The translations under genes and the position numbers were made by a program. Below the pieces are notes generated by a model. It did not search any database and was not told the DNA's origin. It was given only the letters and a program-made list of their open reading frames with translations. DNA of 10,421 nucleotides from Candidatus Saccharimonadota bacterium. Lineage in GTDB: Bacteria > Patescibacteria > Saccharimonadia > Saccharimonadales > UBA4665. The stretch spans positions 1 to 10,421 of the forward strand of contig JAGOTO010000008.1 of NCBI GenBank assembly GCA_018061705.1, written 5' to 3'. Below, in pieces: positions 1 through 8,280 of this stretch (the first letter of the stretch is position 1; each line of letters begins with the position of its first letter).

Positions 1-12
1 CCCATCACTCAT
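1..12 (-). CDS. 5' end of a divergent gene (only 4 codons visible)
   Basis: Reading leftward from position 12, the minus strand gives ATG AGT GAT GGG (Met-Ser-Asp-Gly) and then leaves the window. The call rests on what lies upstream. A purine-rich Shine-Dalgarno-like AAGGAAG on the minus strand (28-22) precedes the ATG, and behind it sits a TTGACA/TAAAAT promoter with a 17-bp spacer that would start transcription about 35 nt before the ATG. Nothing can be said about the product. It is divergent from the five-gene operon, so it could be a regulator or an unrelated neighbour. Confidence 0.45.
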
Positions 13-53
13 GGTTGTTATCTTCCTTATACTTCATGTATTGTATTTAAACT

Positions 54-82
54 ATTTTATACACACATTGGCTTTCTGTCAA
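54..82 (-). promoter_or_regulatory. Sigma70-type promoter for the divergent minus-strand gene
   Basis: On the minus strand the -35 hexamer TTGACA (82-77) matches consensus fully. A 17-bp spacer (76-60) separates it from the -10 hexamer TAAAAT (59-54), which matches 5 of 6. Transcription would begin near position 47, leaving a leader of about 35 nt with a Shine-Dalgarno site before the ATG at 12. Confidence 0.65.
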
Positions 83-137
83 TTTGTATTTTTGATATAC
101 TTCTCTTCTACTTTTTTGTGCATTTCGCGAATTTGTA

Positions 138-166
138 TTGACATATACTGTATGTTTTGTTATTCT
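138..166 (+). promoter_or_regulatory. Operon promoter with extended -10
   Basis: TTGACA (138-143, perfect -35), a 17-bp spacer and TATTCT (161-166, 4 of 6) form a sigma70-type promoter. The -10 is preceded by TGT (158-160), giving the extended -10 pattern TGnTATTCT. The predicted start near 173 gives a leader of about 63 nt before the ATG at 236. The element resembles the promoter before the TPM gene at 9731-9759: both contain TTTGTAT, then an ATAT.CTGT block, then TGTTTTGT leading into TATT. Confidence 0.65.
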
Positions 167-235
167 TCAAATATATTTTATATGTAATTTTGTTTGTCGA
201 TCCATAGAGAATACCTTAGAGCAGGAGCCAACGTT

Positions 236-1480
236 ATGCAGCTACAATCAAATAACCCGAGCCCCGAGCGACTGAGCCCCCATGGTCCACAAAATGACGG
301 AATACACGGGGGGCCAGCCTACGTCGGCTTCCCACTCACAGGCACACCGGACCGAAGGCCAAAAGAATCTGAGCTTCTGTCGGTATTTTTTCCTGGGCAA
401 TCCAAGATTGCGAAAATTGCGGCGGTGTTAGCCTGTGGCGTAGCCCTGTCAGAAGGCCTGCCAGTCCTCGGTTCCATCGCGGGGGGACTTTATGGTGGCG
501 TATCTATCGAGAGAGAGTATGATACGCGGGCGACTAGAGTCGAGCGACTCAGCCTGGAACCAGTGAATTTTAGGGGGCTCGCAGCCGGAATATACAGCCT
601 GAGCGGTAGGGGCGATGTGAGTATGACGCTTAAGCTATTTGGCACAAACGAGACTATACCAGGCACAACCACCCAAGTGGAGGGGAGCATGAAAGTAGGG
701 ATGCTCTTGGGCCACAGCAACCCTGAGAAGTCTGCAAGTGTCATCAATAGTGAAGTCTGCACACAAGCCATTGTCGGACAGCCTTATCCTCCGGAAAGCA
801 TATGCAGTCTGCCGGCCAGTAAACGAGATCGTATTGTCGTGAAGATTCCGCTCCAAGACATCAAGACCGTCGTCGAAACAATCCCGGGATCTGATACGAC
901 TAAGGTTACCGAGAGGGGCAGTCTGACGGCGAACGGACAAGCCGCCCTCACGGCTCTATCCACAATAGTTAGAACAGCCTGCATAGCAAATAACCCCGCC
1001 ATGGCATTGTCTGGAAAGTGCAACGAAATATTAACTCAATATCAAACCGCGTTTTCCGAAACTGATGCGACGGCCATCAACTCGCTACGAAACAGCCTCC
1101 TGCGTGATCTCTACCAGACTGCAACAAAGGAAGAGTGGGGTGACTTTAAGCTAGCAATTCTCGATGCATACAAGGAAGAGCTCCTGAGAGTGAGCAAGGG
1201 TAACTACGAAGAGTTGTCTCGTTTGGATGTTGTGTTTGTCAATAAAGCAGGCATACCAACCAATGAGCCACCCGATTTTAGCAGCTCCCTGTTCGACGAA
1301 TTGCTGGACCCAGAAACGTTAGCAAAGAAAAATGAGGTTCTAAATATTGATACTGAAACTGCAGAAGTCGAACGGATATCCAAGCCCTATGAGAGCAAAG
1401 ACTTCACTCCTGAGACAGCGGCGAAAAGTCCCGATGACGGTGTGAACAGCAAAAGCAATGATGAGGATAGCCGATCATGA
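236..1480 (+). CDS. Single-pass membrane protein with four-Cys, DUF4230-like ectodomain
   Basis: The product has 414 residues. I start at ATG 236 because AGGAG (223-227) lies 8 nt before it; an in-frame TTG at 194 has no such site. A hydrophilic, Pro/Gly-rich N-terminus is followed by a hydrophobic stretch at about 57-92 and then a large, probably extracytoplasmic domain. Cys175, Cys190, Cys249 and Cys262 could form two disulfides. The strand RIVVKIPL (199-206), the preceding GSMKVGMLLG and a later long helical region ending in a strand (RLDVVFV) recall the DUF4230 layout. This is a pattern match by eye, not a family assignment. The last 80 residues are acidic and probably disordered. It is the first gene of the five-gene operon, and its TGA overlaps the next ATG. 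The function is unknown; a structural or scaffold role at the membrane is plausible. Confidence 0.82.
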   Translation: MQLQSNNPSPERLSPHGPQNDGIHGGPAYVGFPLTGTPDRRPKESELLSVFFPGQSKIAKIAAVLACGVALSEGLPVLGSIAGGLYGGVSIEREYDTRATRVERLSLEPVNFRGLAAGIYSLSGRGDVSMTLKLFGTNETIPGTTTQVEGSMKVGMLLGHSNPEKSASVINSEVCTQAIVGQPYPPESICSLPASKRDRIVVKIPLQDIKTVVETIPGSDTTKVTERGSLTANGQAALTALSTIVRTACIANNPAMALSGKCNEILTQYQTAFSETDATAINSLRNSLLRDLYQTATKEEWGDFKLAILDAYKEELLRVSKGNYEELSRLDVVFVNKAGIPTNEPPDFSSSLFDELLDPETLAKKNEVLNIDTETAEVERISKPYESKDFTPETAAKSPDDGVNSKSNDEDSRS

Positions 1481-2118
1481 AGCCAGATGAACGGTATCAA
1501 CCTCCCGTAGCTTCGTCATTTGGCTGGGGCGGCCTACCAGACGTAACGATGACGCCGAATGCAGATCCCGTAGCGAGCAATCGGGATGGCTCCAGCTACG
1601 GCACCGGCACCCCTCTGGAAGTCAATGACAAAGGTCCAGGGCAGCAAGGCGCTTTAGACCATGCACCAGTCTCTGGCACGGTGGTTTACAATATCGGTAC
1701 TGCAAATTTCTATGGCAATCCTGGTGGCGCTCCAGCCCCCTCTTCTGCTCCGGCTCCGGCTGAGCTAAAAAAGATACGAGATGCCGTGTTGGCTCTAGGG
1801 GGCGTTATTTTGGATACTAATCAAACGGCGCTGCCTAGACAGCACGAACTCACCAGCGGTATTAATACCGTTAAAGGAAAGTTACTTGGCGAAAATGATC
1901 CAACTCGTGATTCGACTCACCGCCGCACCGGCAGACCTAACTGGAGTAAACTCGGAAAGTCTATAGCGGGCTTGTTTCTGGTTGGATGTTCCATAACTGG
2001 CTTACACGGCTACCAAGACAATTTTCAAGAGAGTGCCGGCGATTCGAAGGTGAGTGCTTATGCGGGGACCCTTTCTCTGCTCGGGTCTATTGGCGGCTTA
2101 GTGGGTATTGGGGACTAG
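1477..2118 (+). CDS. Hypothetical protein with C-terminal two-helix membrane hairpin
   Basis: The product has 213 residues and I do not recognise it. The ATG sits in an ATGA overlap with the preceding stop, and GAGGA (1463-1467) lies 9 nt upstream, so translational coupling is likely. Residues 1-95 are rich in Gly, Pro, Asp and Ser and look disordered, including a short Ala-Pro-rich tract near 84-93. A helical segment follows (about 95-140). Two hydrophobic segments at about 159-178 and 193-212 are separated by a short charged loop and end at the very C-terminus. This predicts a tail-anchored hairpin with the long N-terminal part in the cytoplasm. The next gene starts 1 nt after its stop. Tight packing suggests it works with its neighbours, perhaps as a small membrane subunit. 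Confidence 0.8.
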   Translation: MKPDERYQPPVASSFGWGGLPDVTMTPNADPVASNRDGSSYGTGTPLEVNDKGPGQQGALDHAPVSGTVVYNIGTANFYGNPGGAPAPSSAPAPAELKKIRDAVLALGGVILDTNQTALPRQHELTSGINTVKGKLLGENDPTRDSTHRRTGRPNWSKLGKSIAGLFLVGCSITGLHGYQDNFQESAGDSKVSAYAGTLSLLGSIGGLVGIGD

Positions 2119-2119
2119 C

Positions 2120-3292
2120 ATGGGCCACAAAGAAGCTCCTAGCGATACCACCGATGCTCTTGCTGTTTTGACAGATCGCCTTAATAGCTTAATCCCAAGT
2201 ACCGAGTCGACCCAACCGGAGTCTTCAGTGGGTAATGGCGAAAGAATGACTGGGAGTGCTGACCAGAAACGGACGCATCGTTTCAGTCGTTTAGCCGTCG
2301 GAGCATCCGGAATATGTCTAGGACTGACGGCAGTGTTGGTAGCGGACAGATATGATCCCGACTGGTATAGTATATTCAATACTGCTCAGAGCACCGTTAA
2401 AGATAAGTTCCAGCCAGCAGCAGCTCCTACGGCCAGTCCGCAGCTCAACTGTTCGGATGTCATAGCAAGCGTCAGAGTCGGTTCAACAGTCGGGCTCCAA
2501 GGAAACTACCGCTGGGTCACAGATCCAGCCGAGTGGAGCAAGGTTGCTCAAGATTCAACCTATGTACCAAAACATACTGTTAACACGTTCGACCCGAAGG
2601 CGCAACCGCCCTATTCAGATCCGAGCGCACAGACAATTCAGCTTCCGCCGCTCCCTTCGCTGTCGGATTTATCTTCGGGCAAGGTAGATGCTTATACTAT
2701 GCCGTCAGGAGAGGTCCCTCGGAATCGCAGCGGGTTTTTGAGCGGCACATTGCATATCATGGCCTGTCCTAACACCCCCGAGTCATACATTCAGACAAAC
2801 TCAGACGGCTCCGTAAGTCTTGACCCGAGTAAAATACAACTCACCGTGAAACTACCGGGCGTCTCGTCGACCACCCCTGGAGACGAAGGGAGCAAATTCA
2901 CCACATGGTACGACAGCCAGTTTCTGCGTCCGGTACCGGACACCAACGAAAAAATGATCACTGACAGAGATCTAGAAAGAATTAACACTGTGCTTGTGCC
3001 AGAGGCAGGACAGTCCAACAAAGGTATCACCAACGAAATTATTGGAGCAGTGCTTAACGAGCTCGATACCGAGCCCTGCCGTACTGGTTTAACCAGTGCA
3101 GTAAAGGATGGCGTAACATCATGGCTGGAGGATCTTTCCGGGGGTAAACGGGATGTTACATTCAAACCGGGTTCGTTTATCATGCCTGGGGAGGCTTGGA
3201 AAAATGGGCATTCGGACGAGGACTACGAGCCAGACATTAGACCTATATCGACGCAGATACTGTGCACTAACCCAAGTGAATGGAAGGACTAG
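2120..3292 (+). CDS. Second single-pass membrane protein with four-Cys ectodomain
   Basis: The product has 390 residues. I place the start at ATG 2120, 1 nt after the upstream TAG. A TTG at 2108 is in frame but overlaps the previous gene and has no better ribosome site. GGGG (2110-2113) is a weak Shine-Dalgarno site, so coupling to the previous gene is likely. Residues 1-57 are hydrophilic, with Arg/Lys/His near 50-57. A transmembrane helix follows at 58-75, and the remaining 315 residues should be outside. Cys111, Cys216, Cys320 and Cys382 are the only ectodomain cysteines. The strand KIQLTVKLPG (238-247) and a late helical region ending in RDVTFKPG echo the first gene of the operon and the DUF4230 layout. 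I infer that the two are distant paralogues or partners. No enzymatic motif is visible. Confidence 0.82.
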   Translation: MGHKEAPSDTTDALAVLTDRLNSLIPSTESTQPESSVGNGERMTGSADQKRTHRFSRLAVGASGICLGLTAVLVADRYDPDWYSIFNTAQSTVKDKFQPAAAPTASPQLNCSDVIASVRVGSTVGLQGNYRWVTDPAEWSKVAQDSTYVPKHTVNTFDPKAQPPYSDPSAQTIQLPPLPSLSDLSSGKVDAYTMPSGEVPRNRSGFLSGTLHIMACPNTPESYIQTNSDGSVSLDPSKIQLTVKLPGVSSTTPGDEGSKFTTWYDSQFLRPVPDTNEKMITDRDLERINTVLVPEAGQSNKGITNEIIGAVLNELDTEPCRTGLTSAVKDGVTSWLEDLSGGKRDVTFKPGSFIMPGEAWKNGHSDEDYEPDIRPISTQILCTNPSEWKD

Positions 3293-3295
3293 GGC

Positions 3296-5632
3296 ATGTC
3301 GCCACACAAAGGACCAACCAATGGCGAGTTCGGACTGCATATCGGTACAGGTGTAGCCAGAGAAAACCTGGCGTGGCCCACGCTCGATCAAGAACCACTG
3401 GGGCCCGAACGTCCGGGCTCGACAAGTCTGCCCTTGTCAAGCACGCAACGGGAGGAACTATTAACGCACAATTTCGTCCCTCATGACGCCTCCACAGAGG
3501 TAGAGGAAGGCGTTTTCCTCATCACAAGAGTGAAGGGGATGCTCAGATCTACAGATAAACTGCTGGAAGTTATTAGGGGGGCACTGGCGGCACACAGAGA
3601 GACCTTGACTGACAGAGCCTCATTCGTCGAAAATTTTTTTGGTAGCAGGATCCAGGCTATAGGTGGCGAGAATGACCCTCAAAACACTCTACATTACCTA
3701 CAAACCCTCAGCACCAATCCATCCCTAAACCAGCCGGCTCCAAAGCCTGAAATAACCATCCAGACTGTCATGACAGGCATCGCTATACTTGGAAGCTGCT
3801 ACAGAGATCGGGCAGATATTCTCACAAGCTCTCTCGCTGAAAAAAGGGCTCAAATATCGACAGACTTGGCAGCGCTCGACCAAAAGATTGTTGCGCGCGA
3901 TTGTCTTATGATCGACCGAGCATACGCAAGGACACATCGGCGCGAACTAATAGAAGAACTAGTCAAAAATAAGGCGCAGAGCGGTCCTAAAGAAGATACC
4001 GATTATCATCTGGGGGCACTAGCCGAACCACGAGTCTATGAAACTCAAGAGCCCGAAGCGTCCACAGCGCAAACGGCTGACCTAGAACAAAGTCGTCTGT
4101 TAGCAAGCCATGACCAGGGAGATTCCATCGGTTTAGCTAATCTGACTAATCCGATCGATAATGCCCTCATAAACATACAGAACATAGATGCTGCAATAGC
4201 CAGGCTGCAAGTCGAGATGAATGTACTCCAGGGAAGAATCGATGAAGAGACATCGACGATTCCTGGTCTGGAAATTGAACTGCAAACACTCGAAAAGATG
4301 CAGAAGTATGATCAGAACCTGAGGCTTGAGTTACTGCGTACACTCATAGATAAGCTTTTAAGTGATCAGAAACTTATCCGGAATTTCGAAGGCACGCAAG
4401 AAGTTGATAGCGCCGGGTCGGCGTTGCAACCATATGCCGATATGGAGGAAATTACTCGTGTGCTCGAGGGGTTGTTCAGCGAGATCGTCGGAGAGCTTCG
4501 CACCGGAAAGTTCCCAATCGACCTATCGTCAGCAGAAAAAAACACGGACACGGCTGGCCACGATATGATTGTCCCCAAAAGAATACATCAGACAACCTCA
4601 CCAATCAATAATGAGCTCAATTACGACATCGAGACACTTTGCTGTGGACAAGATTCCTTTCAGGCGCTGTACCTAAAGAACAAATCTGCAATCGAGACTT
4701 CAGGCTTGCGCGATGAAGCACGCATGGGGACCGATATATTAAACATTGTGTTACTACAAAAGGCAGGTATTAAGCTCATAACCGAACTAAGGCGCATTGT
4801 GACAGATATCGATGCATTAGACCAGTTAGCAGATAGTATGGCTAGGCGTCATGGCGAGCTAGAGACTCGACTTGACGCTGCGAGTGGGTCGATAGCTAAC
4901 CATATTAAGAAACAGGTCTACTACGACAATGGGATAGTTGCTATCCACCAAAAGCTGCAAGTGGCTCGCGCCCAATTAGAAAAAGCCCGCATCGATGCCC
5001 AAAACTCGTCAGCACGTCTGCGGAGCACAATCGCTTTGCTTGCCGAACAGCCCCAAGATGGAGATACCCTCAATGCGATACTGCAGGGACTAGAACCCGC
5101 TGGAGGTATGGCGGAGAATATTTCAACACCTGAGTCAGACTATTTGGAAGAAATGATGGGTGTGGTGAGGGCAGAAGAAGAGGCGCTCAAAACTGTCATA
5201 CAAAGGTCTTCTCAGACCGACCAAGCGAAGATTCAGGCACGAGAAAGTCTGAAGCGTACAGAAGCCGCTTTATCCAAACTTAAAGAAACTTTCGAATCAA
5301 ATACCATAGACCGTAATACACGAATAGCTGAGCTTGGGTTGGCTGCCTTAAACCTCCAGACTCTTTTGTCCGAACTGAGCAATGTAATGGAGGAGTACCC
5401 AGAGACAAGCCCCGATGAGGTACCAGTGCAAACGCGGCCTAATGATCAGCCCTTAACCTCATCGTTACCAGTCGGCGATTCTTCACCAAAAGACTCAACA
5501 TCCCAAGCAAACGAAGATACTCCGACTGGTTTAGCACTCGCTTTGGGAGAGGCTCTGGCGCAACAGACTTTGAGTCCTCTTCACATCTTTACCCGAGCAA
5601 CCCGGACTAAAGCAGCTAAGGGTAGAGCCTGA
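3296..5632 (+). CDS. Large soluble coiled-coil protein of unknown function
   Basis: The product has 778 residues. GGAAGGA (3282-3288) lies 7 nt before the ATG, the strongest ribosome site in the operon. I see no signal peptide or transmembrane helix, so it is predicted to be cytoplasmic. Long charged helices with heptad-like spacing occupy roughly 168-202, 292-355, 485-530, 548-582 and 620-698, which suggests an extended coiled-coil structure. Residues near 230-260 and 700-745 are linker-like, rich in Ser, Pro, Asp and Glu. The last 30 residues turn basic (ending KAAKGRA) and could touch membrane or nucleic acid. No Walker motif is visible, which argues against an SMC-type ATPase. Its TGA shares one base with the next ATG. 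I infer a structural role for the operon's machinery; the real function is unknown. Confidence 0.85.
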   Translation: MSPHKGPTNGEFGLHIGTGVARENLAWPTLDQEPLGPERPGSTSLPLSSTQREELLTHNFVPHDASTEVEEGVFLITRVKGMLRSTDKLLEVIRGALAAHRETLTDRASFVENFFGSRIQAIGGENDPQNTLHYLQTLSTNPSLNQPAPKPEITIQTVMTGIAILGSCYRDRADILTSSLAEKRAQISTDLAALDQKIVARDCLMIDRAYARTHRRELIEELVKNKAQSGPKEDTDYHLGALAEPRVYETQEPEASTAQTADLEQSRLLASHDQGDSIGLANLTNPIDNALINIQNIDAAIARLQVEMNVLQGRIDEETSTIPGLEIELQTLEKMQKYDQNLRLELLRTLIDKLLSDQKLIRNFEGTQEVDSAGSALQPYADMEEITRVLEGLFSEIVGELRTGKFPIDLSSAEKNTDTAGHDMIVPKRIHQTTSPINNELNYDIETLCCGQDSFQALYLKNKSAIETSGLRDEARMGTDILNIVLLQKAGIKLITELRRIVTDIDALDQLADSMARRHGELETRLDAASGSIANHIKKQVYYDNGIVAIHQKLQVARAQLEKARIDAQNSSARLRSTIALLAEQPQDGDTLNAILQGLEPAGGMAENISTPESDYLEEMMGVVRAEEEALKTVIQRSSQTDQAKIQARESLKRTEAALSKLKETFESNTIDRNTRIAELGLAALNLQTLLSELSNVMEEYPETSPDEVPVQTRPNDQPLTSSLPVGDSSPKDSTSQANEDTPTGLALALGEALAQQTLSPLHIFTRATRTKAAKGRA

Positions 5633-8262
5633 TGGCTACTCTCTGCCCTGAAGTATCACCACCTAGTCTGGATCAGCCGACCGAGCGTCTTGTAGGCTCT
5701 TTGGAGTTACGAAATCCTGCAGAGATATTCATGATTAATCCAGCAGAGACTCCAGTCAGCACATGGTGGCATAAAGGAGTGCTTGAAGAGAGGCTCGGTA
5801 CTTACCACACTCTGACCGCCCAAGGCCAAGAACCCGAAACCGCGCTCCAAGAGACTAACTGTGCTTTTGCTCGAGGTGTAGTACGCTCATTACTCAGTCA
5901 TTGGGAGACTAGCCAGGAACCGACAACGTATTTTGAGCTCGCCAAGCTTGTACCTCTGCCGGACGACCTAGTACCAGTAGCGCTGTCGGAAGCTCGAGAC
6001 TTGCTTTGCAACCGGATACTGCACCAAGATGATGCACAAGCAGCAGCACAATTATTCGCAGCACTCTGTTGTCATGCCCTAGACAACGCCGGTACCCCTC
6101 AGGAACGCAGTATCCCTGACGGCCCTGTGTTTAAACTAAAAATTGATCTATTGTCGGAAGCTCCATTGACAGATGACGAGAGAGATCGGGCATTTGGTAT
6201 CGCCTTCGGTGTGAAGCCAGTGCAAGAACCACCACACGACCCTAGGCAAAGCGGGGCAGTACTACCAACTGCCGCCTTGTTAGCGGTAGCTCTGACAGCA
6301 AACCCAGCTGCTGCGACTGATTTGCCCCCGCAAACCACCAAAAACATAGCGTTAGCACCAGCGAAGGGCCTGGTAGTCCCTACCAATCAGGCACCGGCCG
6401 CCGGTAGCGCGAACATCCCCCGCCCAACGGTGGAACTTTCTCCTTATGTTGAGGTTATCGATCAGGCACCGCAAGCGCCGCACAAGTTGCTGGACGGGAC
6501 CCAGATTAACCCATCTCCTGGGATAGTCCAAGCAGTAACGTCAGCGGATATTGTGCCCCCAGGCCAAGACCCTCTAGAGGTTTCGGGGGGGACGACAGTC
6601 AAGACTATAGAGGTAGACAATAGTAATGCAGATCGAGTGCCGCTGTCCGCGAGTAACTACAACTTGGCCACAGTGGTTGAAAACGTCGTGAGCTCACTAA
6701 ACAATTCTTTAACATTACAACAACCTAGCCCCCCAAGGGCAGATGCTGCCACACGGCTAGCTACAATTCTCAAGGAAGCAGTGCAGAATCCAAACTCTTT
6801 GTCGGAAGAGATTAGTCTAACTGAGTTGCTATTCTCAGGTTCCAAAGGGCTTGACGCAAGACTAGTGTACGAAGAGATGGATAAAATTATTCGTGAATTT
6901 GGCACGAGAGACTACTTTTTCGTGTCGCACGATGGCACGAATGGCAAGCAGTATTATTGGCAAGGGATGACGGCCCGACAAAGTAGCCTACTCGCTAGTC
7001 TACTTGCTGTTGCTCGGCTTAGCACATTTGATCAGGAGACTATCCAGAAGCGGTTGGCTGCATTACCGGTTGAGAAGCCTACCAAGTCACCGAAGACTGA
7101 CCGGCAAAACACTAATCAGCCCGGCTCAACGACGAAACCGGCCGGTGAAAAAAGCAGCGAAGATCATCTCACAGAGGCAATTCTAAAAACATACTATAAC
7201 TCCCCATATCTCGAGAATATCAAGACATATATACCTCTTTACATAAAATATGGGAAAGAGTTTGATATCCCACCTGAGCTACTTGCCGCTCAAGAGTTTA
7301 TCGAGTCATCGTTTAACCATGAAGTAGTAAATGGCATCGAAGCAGCTGGCCTCGGCCAATTTATGCCAGGCACAATCGAGTATATGAAAGGCAAGGCCTC
7401 CGGTGTCCCTGAAAACTTTGACATCTTCAATCCCGAGCATGCCATATGGGCACACGCCTGGCTTTTCGATGACTACCGGAAAATCCTCATAAATGCTGAA
7501 GTAAGTAATGATCCTGAAACACTGATCGAGTTAACACTCGCCGCATACTACAGTGGGCCGGGCACCGTCATCAAAGCTAGGGGCATGCCAGCGAACGGCA
7601 AAGATGGTATTCGTGATTATGTTGGTAAAATCATGAACCAAGTAGCCAAAATTCACCACGGTATTGATTTGCAGGGCCAAATCGCCTCACGCAATGAAAC
7701 GCGGGGTCCCACGGATGAATTACAAGCAAGAGAATTCCCGACACGGGCCAAGGTTACAGCATCTGAAACCGCAGCTAAAACAGAGTGCGAGAGGCTAGGG
7801 ATTGACTACCTGGGGACTGCTGTTGGGCATAAAGACGGCAAAGAAATGACGGTATATCTCTGTAGAATACCGAATAAATACTCTTACGGGAAGCCCCGTG
7901 AGGTCAGCGTAGTTATTGCAGCCAGGGTGCTGGCTCTTTTAGAGGAGATGCATAAAGCCGGCTTCAATGTTTCGCTGAACAGTGACTTTAGGACAAACGA
8001 AGAACAAATTGAGGCCCGGCGTGTGAACCAATGTGGCGCCCCAGAGAATCCAGCAGAATCATGCTTAGTCGATCCTGTGGCTCGTCCAGACTATTCAATA
8101 CACGAAAGCGGTGAAGCGATAGACGTCGGCGTGGAGGGCGTACTCATACGAGAACGAGGCACGCCGATTCAAAAATTACTCATTAAACTCGCTCATCTTT
8201 TTGGCCTAGAGGATATCCCTTCTGAAGCTTGGCATATTCAACTGCCAAGAGGTGACGGCTAG
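5632..8262 (+). CDS. Bifunctional cell-wall hydrolase: lytic transglycosylase plus VanY-like carboxypeptidase
   Basis: The product has 876 residues. ATG 5632 overlaps the previous stop (TGATG), with AAGGG 9 nt upstream. Residues 1-200 form a helical domain of unknown type. A hydrophobic stretch at 209-223 followed by NPAAATD resembles a signal peptide or signal anchor. A Pro/Thr-rich linker follows, then a helical domain (about 340-470). An SLT lytic transglycosylase domain covers about 515-680, with catalytic Glu558 in IESSFNH, AAGLGQFMP (571-579) and AAYYSGPG (637-644). The C-terminal domain (about 710-876) is an M15/VanY-type zinc peptidase: Arg787 in SDFR, zinc ligands His824 and Asp831 in the SIHESGEAID motif, base Glu865 and ligand His868 in EAWH. 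By family, these parts cut glycan strands and trim stem peptides. An in-frame GTG at 6211 would give a conventional signal peptide, but it lacks a clear ribosome site. Confidence 0.93.
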   Translation: MATLCPEVSPPSLDQPTERLVGSLELRNPAEIFMINPAETPVSTWWHKGVLEERLGTYHTLTAQGQEPETALQETNCAFARGVVRSLLSHWETSQEPTTYFELAKLVPLPDDLVPVALSEARDLLCNRILHQDDAQAAAQLFAALCCHALDNAGTPQERSIPDGPVFKLKIDLLSEAPLTDDERDRAFGIAFGVKPVQEPPHDPRQSGAVLPTAALLAVALTANPAAATDLPPQTTKNIALAPAKGLVVPTNQAPAAGSANIPRPTVELSPYVEVIDQAPQAPHKLLDGTQINPSPGIVQAVTSADIVPPGQDPLEVSGGTTVKTIEVDNSNADRVPLSASNYNLATVVENVVSSLNNSLTLQQPSPPRADAATRLATILKEAVQNPNSLSEEISLTELLFSGSKGLDARLVYEEMDKIIREFGTRDYFFVSHDGTNGKQYYWQGMTARQSSLLASLLAVARLSTFDQETIQKRLAALPVEKPTKSPKTDRQNTNQPGSTTKPAGEKSSEDHLTEAILKTYYNSPYLENIKTYIPLYIKYGKEFDIPPELLAAQEFIESSFNHEVVNGIEAAGLGQFMPGTIEYMKGKASGVPENFDIFNPEHAIWAHAWLFDDYRKILINAEVSNDPETLIELTLAAYYSGPGTVIKARGMPANGKDGIRDYVGKIMNQVAKIHHGIDLQGQIASRNETRGPTDELQAREFPTRAKVTASETAAKTECERLGIDYLGTAVGHKDGKEMTVYLCRIPNKYSYGKPREVSVVIAARVLALLEEMHKAGFNVSLNSDFRTNEEQIEARRVNQCGAPENPAESCLVDPVARPDYSIHESGEAIDVGVEGVLIRERGTPIQKLLIKLAHLFGLEDIPSEAWHIQLPRGDG

Positions 8263-8280
8263 GCGAGCCCTACAAGGCCA

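Noticed and set aside
194..235. TTG start giving a 428-residue first protein
   Set aside because: ATG 236 has AGGAG at an 8-nt spacing, while TTG 194 has no Shine-Dalgarno site and lies in AT-rich leader DNA.
2108..2119. TTG start for the third operon gene
   Set aside because: It overlaps the previous gene's last codons and adds only four residues. ATG 2120 directly follows the upstream stop, the usual layout for coupled genes.
3296..5632. SMC/RecN-like ATPase
   Set aside because: Long coiled coils are present, but no Walker A (GxxGxGKS/T) or ABC signature motif can be found.
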